From: Sedimentisphaerales bacterium
GTDB taxonomy: Bacteria > Planctomycetota > Phycisphaerae > Sedimentisphaerales > Anaerobacaceae
DNA: 19,673 nt
Reading direction: 5' to 3'
Assembly: GCA_016933985.1 (NCBI GenBank)
Contig: JAFGTU010000251.1
Location: forward strand, 1-19,673
Shown one piece after another: positions 1-7,291 of the stretch. The position numbers and the translations under genes are program-made. The notes below the pieces were generated by a model that saw only the letters and a list, made by a program, of their open reading frames with translations, did not search any database and was not told the DNA's origin. Every line of letters begins with the position of its first letter. Position 1 is the first letter of the stretch.

Positions 1-168
1 CCGCAAAGCGACCGGGTCAAGCAAAGCGTTACAACTTACACCTTAAACAAAGGGAATAATGGTCTTGACAACGGGTAGGGGTTCAGTCTGATTTATCTTG
101 CTCTAAATTCCGTAGCACACATATGGCACACTTTTTGTGCAAAGAGTTGTTGTAATGTTGTCCGGAAA

Positions 169-269
169 TTGTTATGGTTTTGTCGAAAACAGCATCTTGC
201 TGGTTTTCACAAGTGTCTGTTTTTGCAGGGAGTTGTACTGGTTTTGTAGTGTTCTTGTTATGGTTTTGT
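169..269 (+). repeat. GT-rich stretch with a 15-bp direct repeat
   Basis: The 15-mer TTGTTATGGTTTTGT occurs exactly at 169-183 and again at 255-269. Shorter relatives (GGTTTT plus two or three bases) start at 201 and 240. The stretch is unusually T/G-rich and C-poor compared with the genes that follow, and it ends just before the T-arm-like sequence at 293. It has no coding signature. It may be part of an integrated-element scar or of a family-specific repeat. I see no other structure in 1-168 apart from a 5-bp hairpin (GCACA 126-130, TGTGC 136-140) and a short direct repeat of GCAAAGCG at 3 and 21. Confidence 0.5.
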
Positions 270-292
270 AAGGATCTGTGTTTTGACCTTGA

Positions 293-317
293 GGGGGTTC
301 GAATCCCCCTGCCTCCA
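293..317 (+). other. tRNA T-arm and acceptor 3'-half-like remnant
   Basis: Positions 293-309 form a perfect T-arm: five G, the loop TTCGAAT (298-304), five C. Seven bases that could be an acceptor 3' strand (TGCCTCC) and an A at the discriminator position follow. The matching 5' acceptor strand GGAGGCA is not found upstream, and neither a D-arm nor an anticodon arm can be folded from the GT-rich sequence before it. The piece is therefore not an intact tRNA gene. It resembles the 3' fragments that integrating elements carry or leave at tRNA or tmRNA genes. No encoded CCA follows; TCC does. Confidence 0.5.
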
Positions 318-354
318 TCCTGCTTCGCTCGACGAAAGTCGAGCTACAGAGGAT
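317..354 (+). repeat. Imperfect palindrome with GAAA-capped hairpin
   Basis: The core is a perfect 7-bp stem, GCTCGAC (327-333) with GTCGAGC (338-344), closed by a GAAA loop (334-337), which is a GNRA tetraloop if transcribed. Outside it CTG (320-322) can pair with CAG (347-349), and ATC (317-319) with GAT (352-354). It lies directly against the T-arm-like sequence, so the two are probably one element. No run of T follows, which argues against an intrinsic terminator. A REP-like or MITE-like repeat is the best reading. The genome copy number cannot be seen here. Confidence 0.5.
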
Positions 355-493
355 GTCCGGCGCAGCTTCGGCGAATTGGGGCTTTTTGTGACCTTCATGT
401 GCCAAGGGGAATTGAATAGTGATGGAATAAGCATATGCTCTGCAGAGTGTCTCACAGCCAAAGAAACGATATAGATGCCTGTACGCAGGACAA

Positions 494-523
494 TGGCGAA
501 CTACACATATGCCAAGATATAAT
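494..523 (+). promoter_or_regulatory. Possible sigma70-type promoter for the DUF362 gene
   Basis: A perfect TATAAT lies at 518-523. A weak -35 candidate, TGGCGA at 494-499 (3 of 6 consensus matches), sits 18 nt upstream. The next start codon is 592, which would give a leader of about 60 nt. Only the -10 is convincing. Confidence 0.35.
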
Positions 524-591
524 AAGGGAGGCGGGAATAGAGTTGGAGTTTGAGTCGTTGTTAAGGACCCGAACAGAGAGACAATAATACG

Positions 592-1836
592 ATGAATGAA
601 TCTCATTGCGACAATGTGGTTAGCTCCTCGAAGACCGATAAGGACGGCATTGGCGACCGAGCCGTATTGTCGCAGACGCCTTTCAAGCTTGACCGTCGTC
701 ATCCGGTGGTTTTCTGGGCATCGGGCGATAACCCATACGAGAATACACGGCAAGGGCTTTCACAGATTGATTTATCACCCTCAAAGAACAAACGTGTGTT
801 ACTGAAGCCCAATGTCGGTCGATGCGCGCAAGCTGGGACAGGCATTACTACCCATCCCGAGGTTGTAGCTGCTGCGATTGATGCTTTCCGGGAATGCGGG
901 GCTGAAGTTGCCGTCGGCGAGAGCCCGATAACGGGCGTTGCGGCGCTGGACGCATTTGAAACGAGCGGTATCGCTGCGATTGCGAACCCACGCGATTGCC
1001 GGTTGATCGATATGGACGTTCGTCGCTATGTTACTGTTGTGATTCCGGATGGTGCTGCAATCAAGTCGCTTAAAGTATGCCGGGAAATTGAGGAATATGA
1101 TATTGTTGTCTCAATCCCCGTGATGAAAACGCACATGCATACGGGAGTAACGTTATCGGTCAAGAACATGAAGGGGTGTCTGTGGCGACGTTCTAAGGTG
1201 GAGCTGCACATGCTGCCACAACTGTCGGGATACGATGATAAGCCTTTGGATATAGCGATTGCCGATATGTCTTCGGTGCTTCGGCCCGATCTATCCATTA
1301 TTGACGGGACGATCGGAATGGAGGGGCTGGGGCCAAGTGCCGGCAGGGCCAAGGCTTTGGGTGTGGTGCTCGTCGGCGTCGATGCGTTTGCGACGGATTC
1401 GGTTGCCTGCGCCATGATGGGCATTTCTGCGGACGATGTGCCGCATTTGCGGCTGGGGGCGGAAAGAGGGTATGGAGTAACAGATCTTGCTTCGGTCGAT
1501 ATACATCCTGGAAACTGGAAGGATGTGCAGGATCCTTTCGCCCTGCCGCCGAAGGAGCTGTCGATAGAATTCTCAGGATTCACCATCCTGGACCGACAGT
1601 CGTGCAGTGCGTGCCAATCGACATTGTTGATGTTTCTCAAGAAGTATGGCGAGCAATTGCGCGAGGGCAGATCCGATGATAAGGAGATTACTATCGCCAT
1701 CGGGAAAGGCCATGAGTACCTGCCTGCAGGTACTTTCTGCGTCGGCAACTGCACGGCCAGACACAAGAGCTGCGGAATATTTCTCTCCGGATGCCCGCCG
1801 GTGGCAAGCGAGATACTGTCTATGTTCACTCAGTAA
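592..1836 (+). CDS. DUF362 family protein with cysteine-rich C-terminal tail
   Basis: This 414-residue protein matches the DUF362 pattern. It has LLKPNVG near residues 70-76, THPEVVAAAID at 87-97, a K-T-H-x-H stretch leading into SVKNMKG at 179-195, and IIDGTIGMEGLGP at 236-248 followed by VGVDAFATDSVACAMMG. Family members are often linked to Fe-S clusters, but no reaction is established for this one. Six cysteines in the last 80 residues (338, 341, 383, 387, 394, 401) could bind a metal or cluster. There is no signal peptide, so it should be cytoplasmic, unlike the exported products downstream. The start is ATG 592 with AGAGAG about 11 nt upstream; ATG 596 is out of frame. A separate leader follows, so it is probably its own transcription unit. 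Confidence 0.85.
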   Translation: MNESHCDNVVSSSKTDKDGIGDRAVLSQTPFKLDRRHPVVFWASGDNPYENTRQGLSQIDLSPSKNKRVLLKPNVGRCAQAGTGITTHPEVVAAAIDAFRECGAEVAVGESPITGVAALDAFETSGIAAIANPRDCRLIDMDVRRYVTVVIPDGAAIKSLKVCREIEEYDIVVSIPVMKTHMHTGVTLSVKNMKGCLWRRSKVELHMLPQLSGYDDKPLDIAIADMSSVLRPDLSIIDGTIGMEGLGPSAGRAKALGVVLVGVDAFATDSVACAMMGISADDVPHLRLGAERGYGVTDLASVDIHPGNWKDVQDPFALPPKELSIEFSGFTILDRQSCSACQSTLLMFLKKYGEQLREGRSDDKEITIAIGKGHEYLPAGTFCVGNCTARHKSCGIFLSGCPPVASEILSMFTQ

Positions 1837-1915
1837 CCGGCAGGGGATTGGGAAGGTCGGAATTCGTTCGGCCGGACAGGTGGTGTGTTGGTTTCGGAGG
1901 GTGGTGGACAAGTAC

Positions 1916-1943
1916 TTGACAAATCGCATATTCGGCTTATCTT
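1916..1943 (+). promoter_or_regulatory. Sigma70-type promoter candidate for the large TPR/propeller lipoprotein gene
   Basis: A perfect TTGACA is at 1916-1921. TATCTT is at 1938-1943 after a 16-nt spacer (four of six matches to TATAAT). This would give a leader of roughly 170 nt before ATG 2119. The sequence between the DUF362 stop (1836) and this promoter shows no clear hairpin followed by a T-run. Confidence 0.45.
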
Positions 1944-1951
1944 AGTTGGGA

Positions 1952-2030
1952 AATGGTCTAAAACCATTATTTCATAAGTCGTGCCACTATGAGGCGATGA
2001 GACTGCCGTGCCCCTAAGGGGCTCATTATG
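1952..2030 (+). promoter_or_regulatory. Structured 5' leader with two hairpins and a possible pseudoknot
   Basis: Three stems can be drawn by eye. AATGGT (1952-1957) pairs with ACCATT (1963-1968). GGC (1993-1995) pairs with GCC (2005-2007). GCCCC (2010-2014) pairs with GGGGC (2018-2022) around a TAA loop. The loop of the second stem contains ATGAG (1997-2001), which can pair with CTCAT (2022-2026) just after the third stem; that would make a compact pseudoknot. The order of parts resembles small pseudoknotted riboswitches, but I cannot assign it to a known class. It lies between the promoter candidate and ATG 2119, a place suited to cis-regulation. Confidence 0.3.
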
Positions 2031-2108
2031 CCAAGGTTCACAAAACCAAGTATTCCGCGATGCTGTGGGTGATGTGTTATCCGTGAGCAAGGTGGGCGTT
2101 TTTTTGAC

Positions 2109-2113
2109 GAGGA
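2109..2113 (+). promoter_or_regulatory. Ribosome binding site deciding the start at 2119
   Basis: GAGGA lies 5 nt before ATG 2119. The reading frame is open back to a GTG at 2008, but the residues encoded by 2008-2118 look unlike a protein N-terminus and would bury the lipoprotein signal peptide. The GTG also lies next to the leader hairpins. ATG 2119 is the better start. Confidence 0.6.
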
Positions 2114-2118
2114 CAGGT

Positions 2119-5100
2119 ATGGTAAGGATTTTGCAGAGAGTCGGATTCGGGTTGTGTGCGGTGGGGGTATTTGCCGGCTGTGCGATTTTGGCCCCGCACC
2201 GGGAAGTCGACATCAACTCGATGAGCAAGACGGTCGCCCGATTCAATCAAGGGGCGGCTCTGTTAGAGCAATACAGTTATGACAAAGCGGCAGAGGCGTT
2301 CGAGGAGGTGGTCAAGGCGGCGCCCGACTGGACCGCGGCCAGATTCAATCTGGGGCTTGCATACTTTAACATGCAGGAGAGTAGCAACGCGGAAACATAT
2401 CTTTCATACGCCGAGAAGACTTTTAAGGCGGTGTTGCAGTCCGACCCCAACCATTTACACGCACGATTCTGCCTGGGGCTTTACTACCAGCATCTCGGGA
2501 AGAAGGAAGACGCGCTGGAGTACTTTGAGGCAGTGCGCCGAGCCGACGAGGCCGATCCTTACGTTGCGTATAAATATGCGGAAGTACTTATGAGCCTGGG
2601 GCGCGAGGACGAAGGCGTGAAGGTGCTCGAGAGTGTAATCGAGCTGGATCCGGGTTTCGTATCGGCGGTGTATCGGCTTGCGCTGCAGTATCAGCGGATG
2701 AGGCAACGTGAAAAGGCGAAGAGTCTTTTCGACCGTTTCAGTGATCTCAAGACTACGGAATTGACGGGCGGCAGCTTCAGCGTGCTGCAGGCATACGGGA
2801 CCATCGGCAAGTACTTTACGGCGCTCGGTGCGGATGATTTACCATTGAAATGTGTTTATCCCGAAACGCGGCTATTATTTCGGCCGGAAGTGAGGTATTT
2901 CGACGAGAAAGTCGACAAGTGGGCATGTCCGGGAGGATCGGTCGGGCTCGCAGGCATTGCGGGCGGCGATGTTGACGGCGACGGCGACATCGATCTCTGC
3001 ATTAGCTCTGTCGGGGAAGAGGGGAAGACGTCGCTCTGGATTAACGACGGCTCAGGCCGATTTTCAGTCGGTTCGACTTTGGGGGAAAAGGGTATTAGCC
3101 CCTGTTTCGGCGACGTCGATAATGACGGGGATCTCGACCTTTGGCTGGGCTGCGCCGGGGGGGATGCCTACTTTGAGAATGACGGAAAAGGGAGCTTCAA
3201 GAAGGTCAATGCCGTCGGCAGCGAAGAAGCGGTGACCCTATGTGCGAGGCTGGTGGATTTTGACAGCGACGGCGACCTGGATTTCGCGGCGTTTCGGTTT
3301 GCCGGCGGGTCAGTGCCGGGCGAGGGACGATTCGAACCCGCGGTCAGCAGTCTCTATAATAACAACAGGGATGGCACTTATACGGATATAGCCGAGAAGA
3401 TAGGCCTGAGACTCGAGCAGACAACGGCGGCAGCGGTGGTATATGATGATTTTGACAACGACCGAGACCTGGACTTCGTGATTTTTCCGGCGGACGGCGA
3501 GGCGATTTGCTGGGGCAATGATCGAGCCTGGCAATATCACCTTGTCGATGCCGAGATGACGGGGCTGCGAACCAAGAATGTGGTTGGGGCGACATCCGGC
3601 GATCCGGATGAAGACGGCGATCGTGATCTTCTTGTCTTCACGGGCGACAGGATTCATCTTTTCTTCAATCAGGGCAGGTTTAGATTCGAAATCGATCAGG
3701 GTTTCGCGGATAGCTGGGGGGAACTCGGTGGAACCGGGGGGCAGTTTGTGGATATTGATAATGATGGGGATCTCGATATCGTTATCGCCGACTCGCATCG
3801 CGCGGGAGGTAGCCGAGGCCCTGCGGTCCTTATCAACGAGCGACGAGAAGAGCGCTTCATCGATGCGACGAAAATCGACCCGGGAAATCTTCTCGGCGCG
3901 ATTACGTTCGCCGGAAATGCCAGTTGCATTGCGACGGATTTCACAGGTAACGGGTGCTGCGACATATTGCTGGCCCCGACGGGGGAAAGACCGTTTTTAA
4001 TTGAGAATGCCACCCCGAACAACCGTTGGATCGAGATAGATCTCGTCGGAACTCGGCCTCAAGACAAGCAATCTCGTTCGAACAATTCGGGCATTGGGGC
4101 CCGTGTCGAGATCAAGACCGGCGCGATTTCACAGCAATATGTGGTTGGCACGCCATCAGGTCCGGTTGCGATGCCTCCGTATCGGATTCATGCCGGTTTG
4201 GGACGACACAGAAAGATCGATTGGCTGCGCATAATGTGGCCTGATGCGGTTCTTCAGGCGGAGCTGGAATTGGCCGCCGATCAGGTGATTACGATTACGG
4301 AGCTGCAGCGTAAGACGTCTTCGTGTCCACATCTTTTTGCGTGGAACGGTTTACATTTTGAGTTTATATCGGACTTTGGCGGCATGGGCGGGCTTGGATA
4401 TCTGGTGGGGCCCGGCGAATACGCCAAGCCTGATTCGACGGAATACGTGCCTGTTCCAGGCATTGAGCCTCGCGATCACGAGTATGTCTTGCAGGTTGTC
4501 GAGCCTATGGAGGAGACCGTTTATTTTGACGAGGCCAAGCTGATTGCCGTTGACCATCCCGTTGGGACGGAGGTTTATGCGAATGAAATGATGGCGGTGA
4601 ATATCGAGCCGCCGGATTTTGAGCTTTTTTGTTTCAAGGACACTATCGAGGTTGTAAGTGCGGTTGATCATCGGGGAGTTGATGTTACCGGCGAGATAAG
4701 TGCGCTTGACCGGCGTTACGCCGGGGCGACCAAGTCGGACCGACGTTTCACGGGGCTGGCCGAAGAGCATTTCGTCCAGCTTGATTTCGGCAATCGGCTC
4801 GCGGATGTATCGCCGGATGCAAGGCTTGTTCTGTTTCTTTCCGGGTGGGTTGAGTATGGGTACTCGTCAACAAACTTTGCGGCGAGCCAGGCAGGTTTGC
4901 GTTTGCAGGCGCCGAGTATTTCGGTTTTTCGCGAGGGTAAGTGGGTGGAGCTTTATCACGAGGTGGGCTACCCGGCGGGCATCCGGCACGTAATGACTCT
5001 CGATGTTACGGGGAAGGTGTTGCCAGGCGACCGCCTCATTCGCATTTCGAGCAATATGGAGGTGTACTGGGACCGGATATTTGCCGCGTCTATTCTAAAG

Positions 5101-5589
5101 GACATCGGACTCGGTATTCGTGAATTGTCGGCCAAGAGCGCGGACCTTCATTTCCTGGGTTATCCGCGCGAATACTCTCCGGACGGGCGTCATCCTACGC
5201 TGTATGATTACGACAGCGTCGATGGCGCAATCGCGTGGAAGATGATGCCGGGAGAGTACACGCGTTACGGCGACGTGACCGAACTTATCGAGGAAGCTGA
5301 CGACTGTTACGTGATTATGGGGCGCGGCGAAGAACTGACGCTGCGTTTTGCATCCGATTCGTTCGGGCCGATCCCGGATGGGTGCGTTCGGTCATTTATT
5401 CTCAAGACCGACAGCTTCTGCAAGGATATGGATCTTTACTCGGCATACGGCGATACCGTCGAGCCGCTTCCGTTTCACTCAATGAGCAACTATCCTTACG
5501 GGCCTGATGAGAATTATCCCAACGACTTGAAGCGCCGAGAGTACCGCCAAGAGTATAATACGCGTCGAGTTGGGGAAGGAGATGAGTAA
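2119..5589 (+). CDS. Lipoprotein fusing TPRs, seven-motif FG-GAP propeller, UnbV domain and a large C-terminal region
   Basis: This protein has 1156 residues from ATG 2119. It begins with a lipoprotein signal (basic MVRILQR, hydrophobic run, then VFAGC), so it should be membrane-anchored outside the cytoplasm. About four to five TPR units fill residues 40-210. FG-GAP/VCBS calcium-binding motifs of the DxDxDGxxD type start near 284, 332, 380, 444, 495, 545 and 607. The last, DFTGNGCCD, is degenerate. Seven motifs fit a seven-bladed integrin-like propeller. An ASPIC/UnbV domain spans about 655-729. At 736 the motif CPHLFAWNG opens a region of some 420 residues that I cannot name, although similar tails follow UnbV domains in other large proteins. 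It carries in one chain what 5845-12204 encodes as separate proteins. Its role is unknown; protein or ligand binding at the envelope is the likely type of job. Confidence 0.85.
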   Translation: MVRILQRVGFGLCAVGVFAGCAILAPHREVDINSMSKTVARFNQGAALLEQYSYDKAAEAFEEVVKAAPDWTAARFNLGLAYFNMQESSNAETYLSYAEKTFKAVLQSDPNHLHARFCLGLYYQHLGKKEDALEYFEAVRRADEADPYVAYKYAEVLMSLGREDEGVKVLESVIELDPGFVSAVYRLALQYQRMRQREKAKSLFDRFSDLKTTELTGGSFSVLQAYGTIGKYFTALGADDLPLKCVYPETRLLFRPEVRYFDEKVDKWACPGGSVGLAGIAGGDVDGDGDIDLCISSVGEEGKTSLWINDGSGRFSVGSTLGEKGISPCFGDVDNDGDLDLWLGCAGGDAYFENDGKGSFKKVNAVGSEEAVTLCARLVDFDSDGDLDFAAFRFAGGSVPGEGRFEPAVSSLYNNNRDGTYTDIAEKIGLRLEQTTAAAVVYDDFDNDRDLDFVIFPADGEAICWGNDRAWQYHLVDAEMTGLRTKNVVGATSGDPDEDGDRDLLVFTGDRIHLFFNQGRFRFEIDQGFADSWGELGGTGGQFVDIDNDGDLDIVIADSHRAGGSRGPAVLINERREERFIDATKIDPGNLLGAITFAGNASCIATDFTGNGCCDILLAPTGERPFLIENATPNNRWIEIDLVGTRPQDKQSRSNNSGIGARVEIKTGAISQQYVVGTPSGPVAMPPYRIHAGLGRHRKIDWLRIMWPDAVLQAELELAADQVITITELQRKTSSCPHLFAWNGLHFEFISDFGGMGGLGYLVGPGEYAKPDSTEYVPVPGIEPRDHEYVLQVVEPMEETVYFDEAKLIAVDHPVGTEVYANEMMAVNIEPPDFELFCFKDTIEVVSAVDHRGVDVTGEISALDRRYAGATKSDRRFTGLAEEHFVQLDFGNRLADVSPDARLVLFLSGWVEYGYSSTNFAASQAGLRLQAPSISVFREGKWVELYHEVGYPAGIRHVMTLDVTGKVLPGDRLIRISSNMEVYWDRIFAASILKDIGLGIRELSAKSADLHFLGYPREYSPDGRHPTLYDYDSVDGAIAWKMMPGEYTRYGDVTELIEEADDCYVIMGRGEELTLRFASDSFGPIPDGCVRSFILKTDSFCKDMDLYSAYGDTVEPLPFHSMSNYPYGPDENYPNDLKRREYRQEYNTRRVGEGDE

Positions 5590-5844
5590 ACAGAATTAAG
5601 CTGTTCAAGCGTCCGTTTCAAAAGTTGGATCGGCGGGCCGTCCGATAACAGCATCCCTAAAGTCCATAAGGATGGGCTATTTTGTGAACAGAGAGCCTAT
5701 TTGTCGGATGCAGGGAAGTGAGGGCGGGCGATTGCCGATTTATTAGTGCAGGGTTTATTCCGAGTGCATGAAGCCGGGACGATCTTCCGCGAAATGAACT
5801 GGAATCGAGGGCAGGTATAGAATTCGCGGTTAGGATGAATTGGG
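5590..5844 (+). other. Intergenic leader of the four-gene TPR/propeller unit
   Basis: This 255-nt stretch has no gene. It holds an imperfect hairpin, GGATCGG with CCGTCC, at 5627-5643, and a CATCC/GGATG pair at about 5652-5673. Neither is followed by a T-run, so I do not call a terminator. No promoter with two good boxes was found; TTGCCG near 5732 with TATTCC downstream is too weak to call. A separate transcript start for the following gene is plausible from the gap size only. Confidence 0.4.
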
Positions 5845-7278
5845 ATGGAAAAGCGTGGGAAAGCTATACGGATTTTGGCCGTTGCGTTGGGTTTATGCGC
5901 AGCGACGGCCTTTTTTTTCTCGCTGAAGCTGTTGCTCAACAAGGCGTCTGGGCCACAGGTCCCGCGGGTCCCGGCAGGAACGCCTTACGGGGGGACGGCC
6001 AGGGCCGAAGAGGAAGAATCTTCGAGACCGACAGAAGGCCTATCTTCATCGTCAACTGAGGAGTCGGGGCATGTTGAGGAAGGCATTGCGGCGGTGAAGA
6101 ATGAGGAGTTCAGGGTCGTTGAGAAGCTAATTAGAGATTTTCCAGGCAATGAAAACCCGCTGATTATAATGGGCGAGATGTTTCGTAGCCGTGGCGATGC
6201 TGTTGAGGCTACTAAATACTACGAGAGGGCTTTGAAGATAAATCCAAGACGGCCCGAGGCGCACGTTGCTTTGAGTGAATTCTGTATCAAAGAGGCTAAT
6301 TTCGCCGAAGCGATCACGCACTGGCGCAAAGTGCTGGAGGTTCAGCCGCAGGCTCAGCTTATGAACGGATACATCGGCGAGGCTCTATTGATGTTGAACA
6401 AGCCGGCAGAAGCTATCGAGGCGCTCGAAAAGGAGGTCCAGGTTACGCCATACTCCAGCCGCTCGTATTGTCTAATCGGCCAAGCATATCAACAGCTCGA
6501 AGAATACGATAAGGCGAGGGAGAACTACGAGGCGTCCGTCAAGATCAATCCGGAGAATTCCGATGCTTACTATGGTCTTATGACTGTTTGCACGAAGCTT
6601 GGCGACAGGGACAAGGCTAAGGAGTACTCGGAGTCATTCAGACGGGTAAAGGCGGAAGCGCGTGAAGAGCTGAAGGCCGACAAGGTGAAGTACGATGACA
6701 TATTTGAGACGCAAAAAAGGTCGGCCTTGACGTACGTTAGAGCAGCACAAATATACCGGCTGAATGGGAATGTGCAAACCGCTGAAGAGCTTCTAAACCA
6801 GGCAGCACGGCTTGATCCGGAAAATGTCGCCTGCTTATTGGAGCTGGCATCTCTGTATAGAAAGAACGGTCAGCAGACGAAGGCCCTTGAGATACATGCG
6901 AAGATCAGAGGGATGGCAATAGAAGACCTGATCGATTTGCTTGAGTTTGGGGCTCTTTCGGTTGATTTGCAGCAGTTCGAGGATGCGGAGAAAGCCTTCC
7001 GGAAAGCGATTGAGCTGGCGCCGCAGAGTCCGAGCGGGTATCAGAAGCTTGCCCTGCTGTATTTGACTATAAAGAAGGAGCTTGCGGAGGCCAAGGGGCT
7101 TGCGGAGAAAGCTGTGGCTTTAGAGGAGACGGCGATCAACTATTCGTTATTAAGCAGGGCGTGCATTATGAATGGAGACGGAGCCGGGGCGCTGGAGGCT
7201 ATTAGAAAGGCTCTTGAGCTGGAGCCTCAGAATAGGGAATACCAGCGTTATTATGATCTTATTCGACGAATGAATTGA
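5845..7278 (+). CDS. Membrane-anchored TPR protein (module copy 1)
   Basis: This 477-residue protein has a short basic N-terminus and one hydrophobic segment at about residues 8-31, which lacks a clear cleavage site. It is probably a signal anchor with the rest in the periplasm. An acidic, Ser-rich linker (50-80) follows. TPR units fill about 103-265, and a second block covers 294-465, separated by a charged helical linker (266-293). TPRs bind proteins, so a scaffold role is expected. ATG 5845 has TAGGA 9 nt upstream. The protein aligns end to end with the product at 9027; for example, YYGLMTVCTKLGDRDKAKEY matches YYGLLTVSIRLGEKDKVQEY. The FG-GAP/UnbV gene starts 13 nt downstream, so the two are almost certainly co-translated and may be partners. 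Confidence 0.85.
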   Translation: MEKRGKAIRILAVALGLCAATAFFFSLKLLLNKASGPQVPRVPAGTPYGGTARAEEEESSRPTEGLSSSSTEESGHVEEGIAAVKNEEFRVVEKLIRDFPGNENPLIIMGEMFRSRGDAVEATKYYERALKINPRRPEAHVALSEFCIKEANFAEAITHWRKVLEVQPQAQLMNGYIGEALLMLNKPAEAIEALEKEVQVTPYSSRSYCLIGQAYQQLEEYDKARENYEASVKINPENSDAYYGLMTVCTKLGDRDKAKEYSESFRRVKAEAREELKADKVKYDDIFETQKRSALTYVRAAQIYRLNGNVQTAEELLNQAARLDPENVACLLELASLYRKNGQQTKALEIHAKIRGMAIEDLIDLLEFGALSVDLQQFEDAEKAFRKAIELAPQSPSGYQKLALLYLTIKKELAEAKGLAEKAVALEETAINYSLLSRACIMNGDGAGALEAIRKALELEPQNREYQRYYDLIRRMN

Positions 7279-7291
7279 GGCAATACAGGTT

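Noticed and set aside
1..317. 3' part of a tmRNA gene ending at the T-arm-like sequence
   Set aside because: The acceptor-like end resembles tmRNA, but the GT-rich upstream sequence offers no pseudoknots, and I find no tag frame ending in LAA.
172..753. A 193-residue minus-strand frame with a GGFEPP motif
   Set aside because: The motif is the reverse translation of the T-arm-like sequence, and the frame runs across noncoding repeats and the start of the DUF362 gene. It has no protein-like composition.
1993..2030. Fluoride riboswitch
   Set aside because: The opening GGCGATGAG and the two-stem pseudoknot layout look similar, but the conserved A-rich linker between the stems is missing and the 3' core differs. 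I kept it only as an unassigned structured leader.
2008..2118. GTG start extending the large lipoprotein by 37 residues
   Set aside because: It would bury the lipobox signal peptide and overlaps the leader hairpins. ATG 2119 has a well-spaced GAGGA.
5627..5673. Intrinsic terminator after the large lipoprotein gene
   Set aside because: Short hairpins can be drawn, but no T-run follows either of them.
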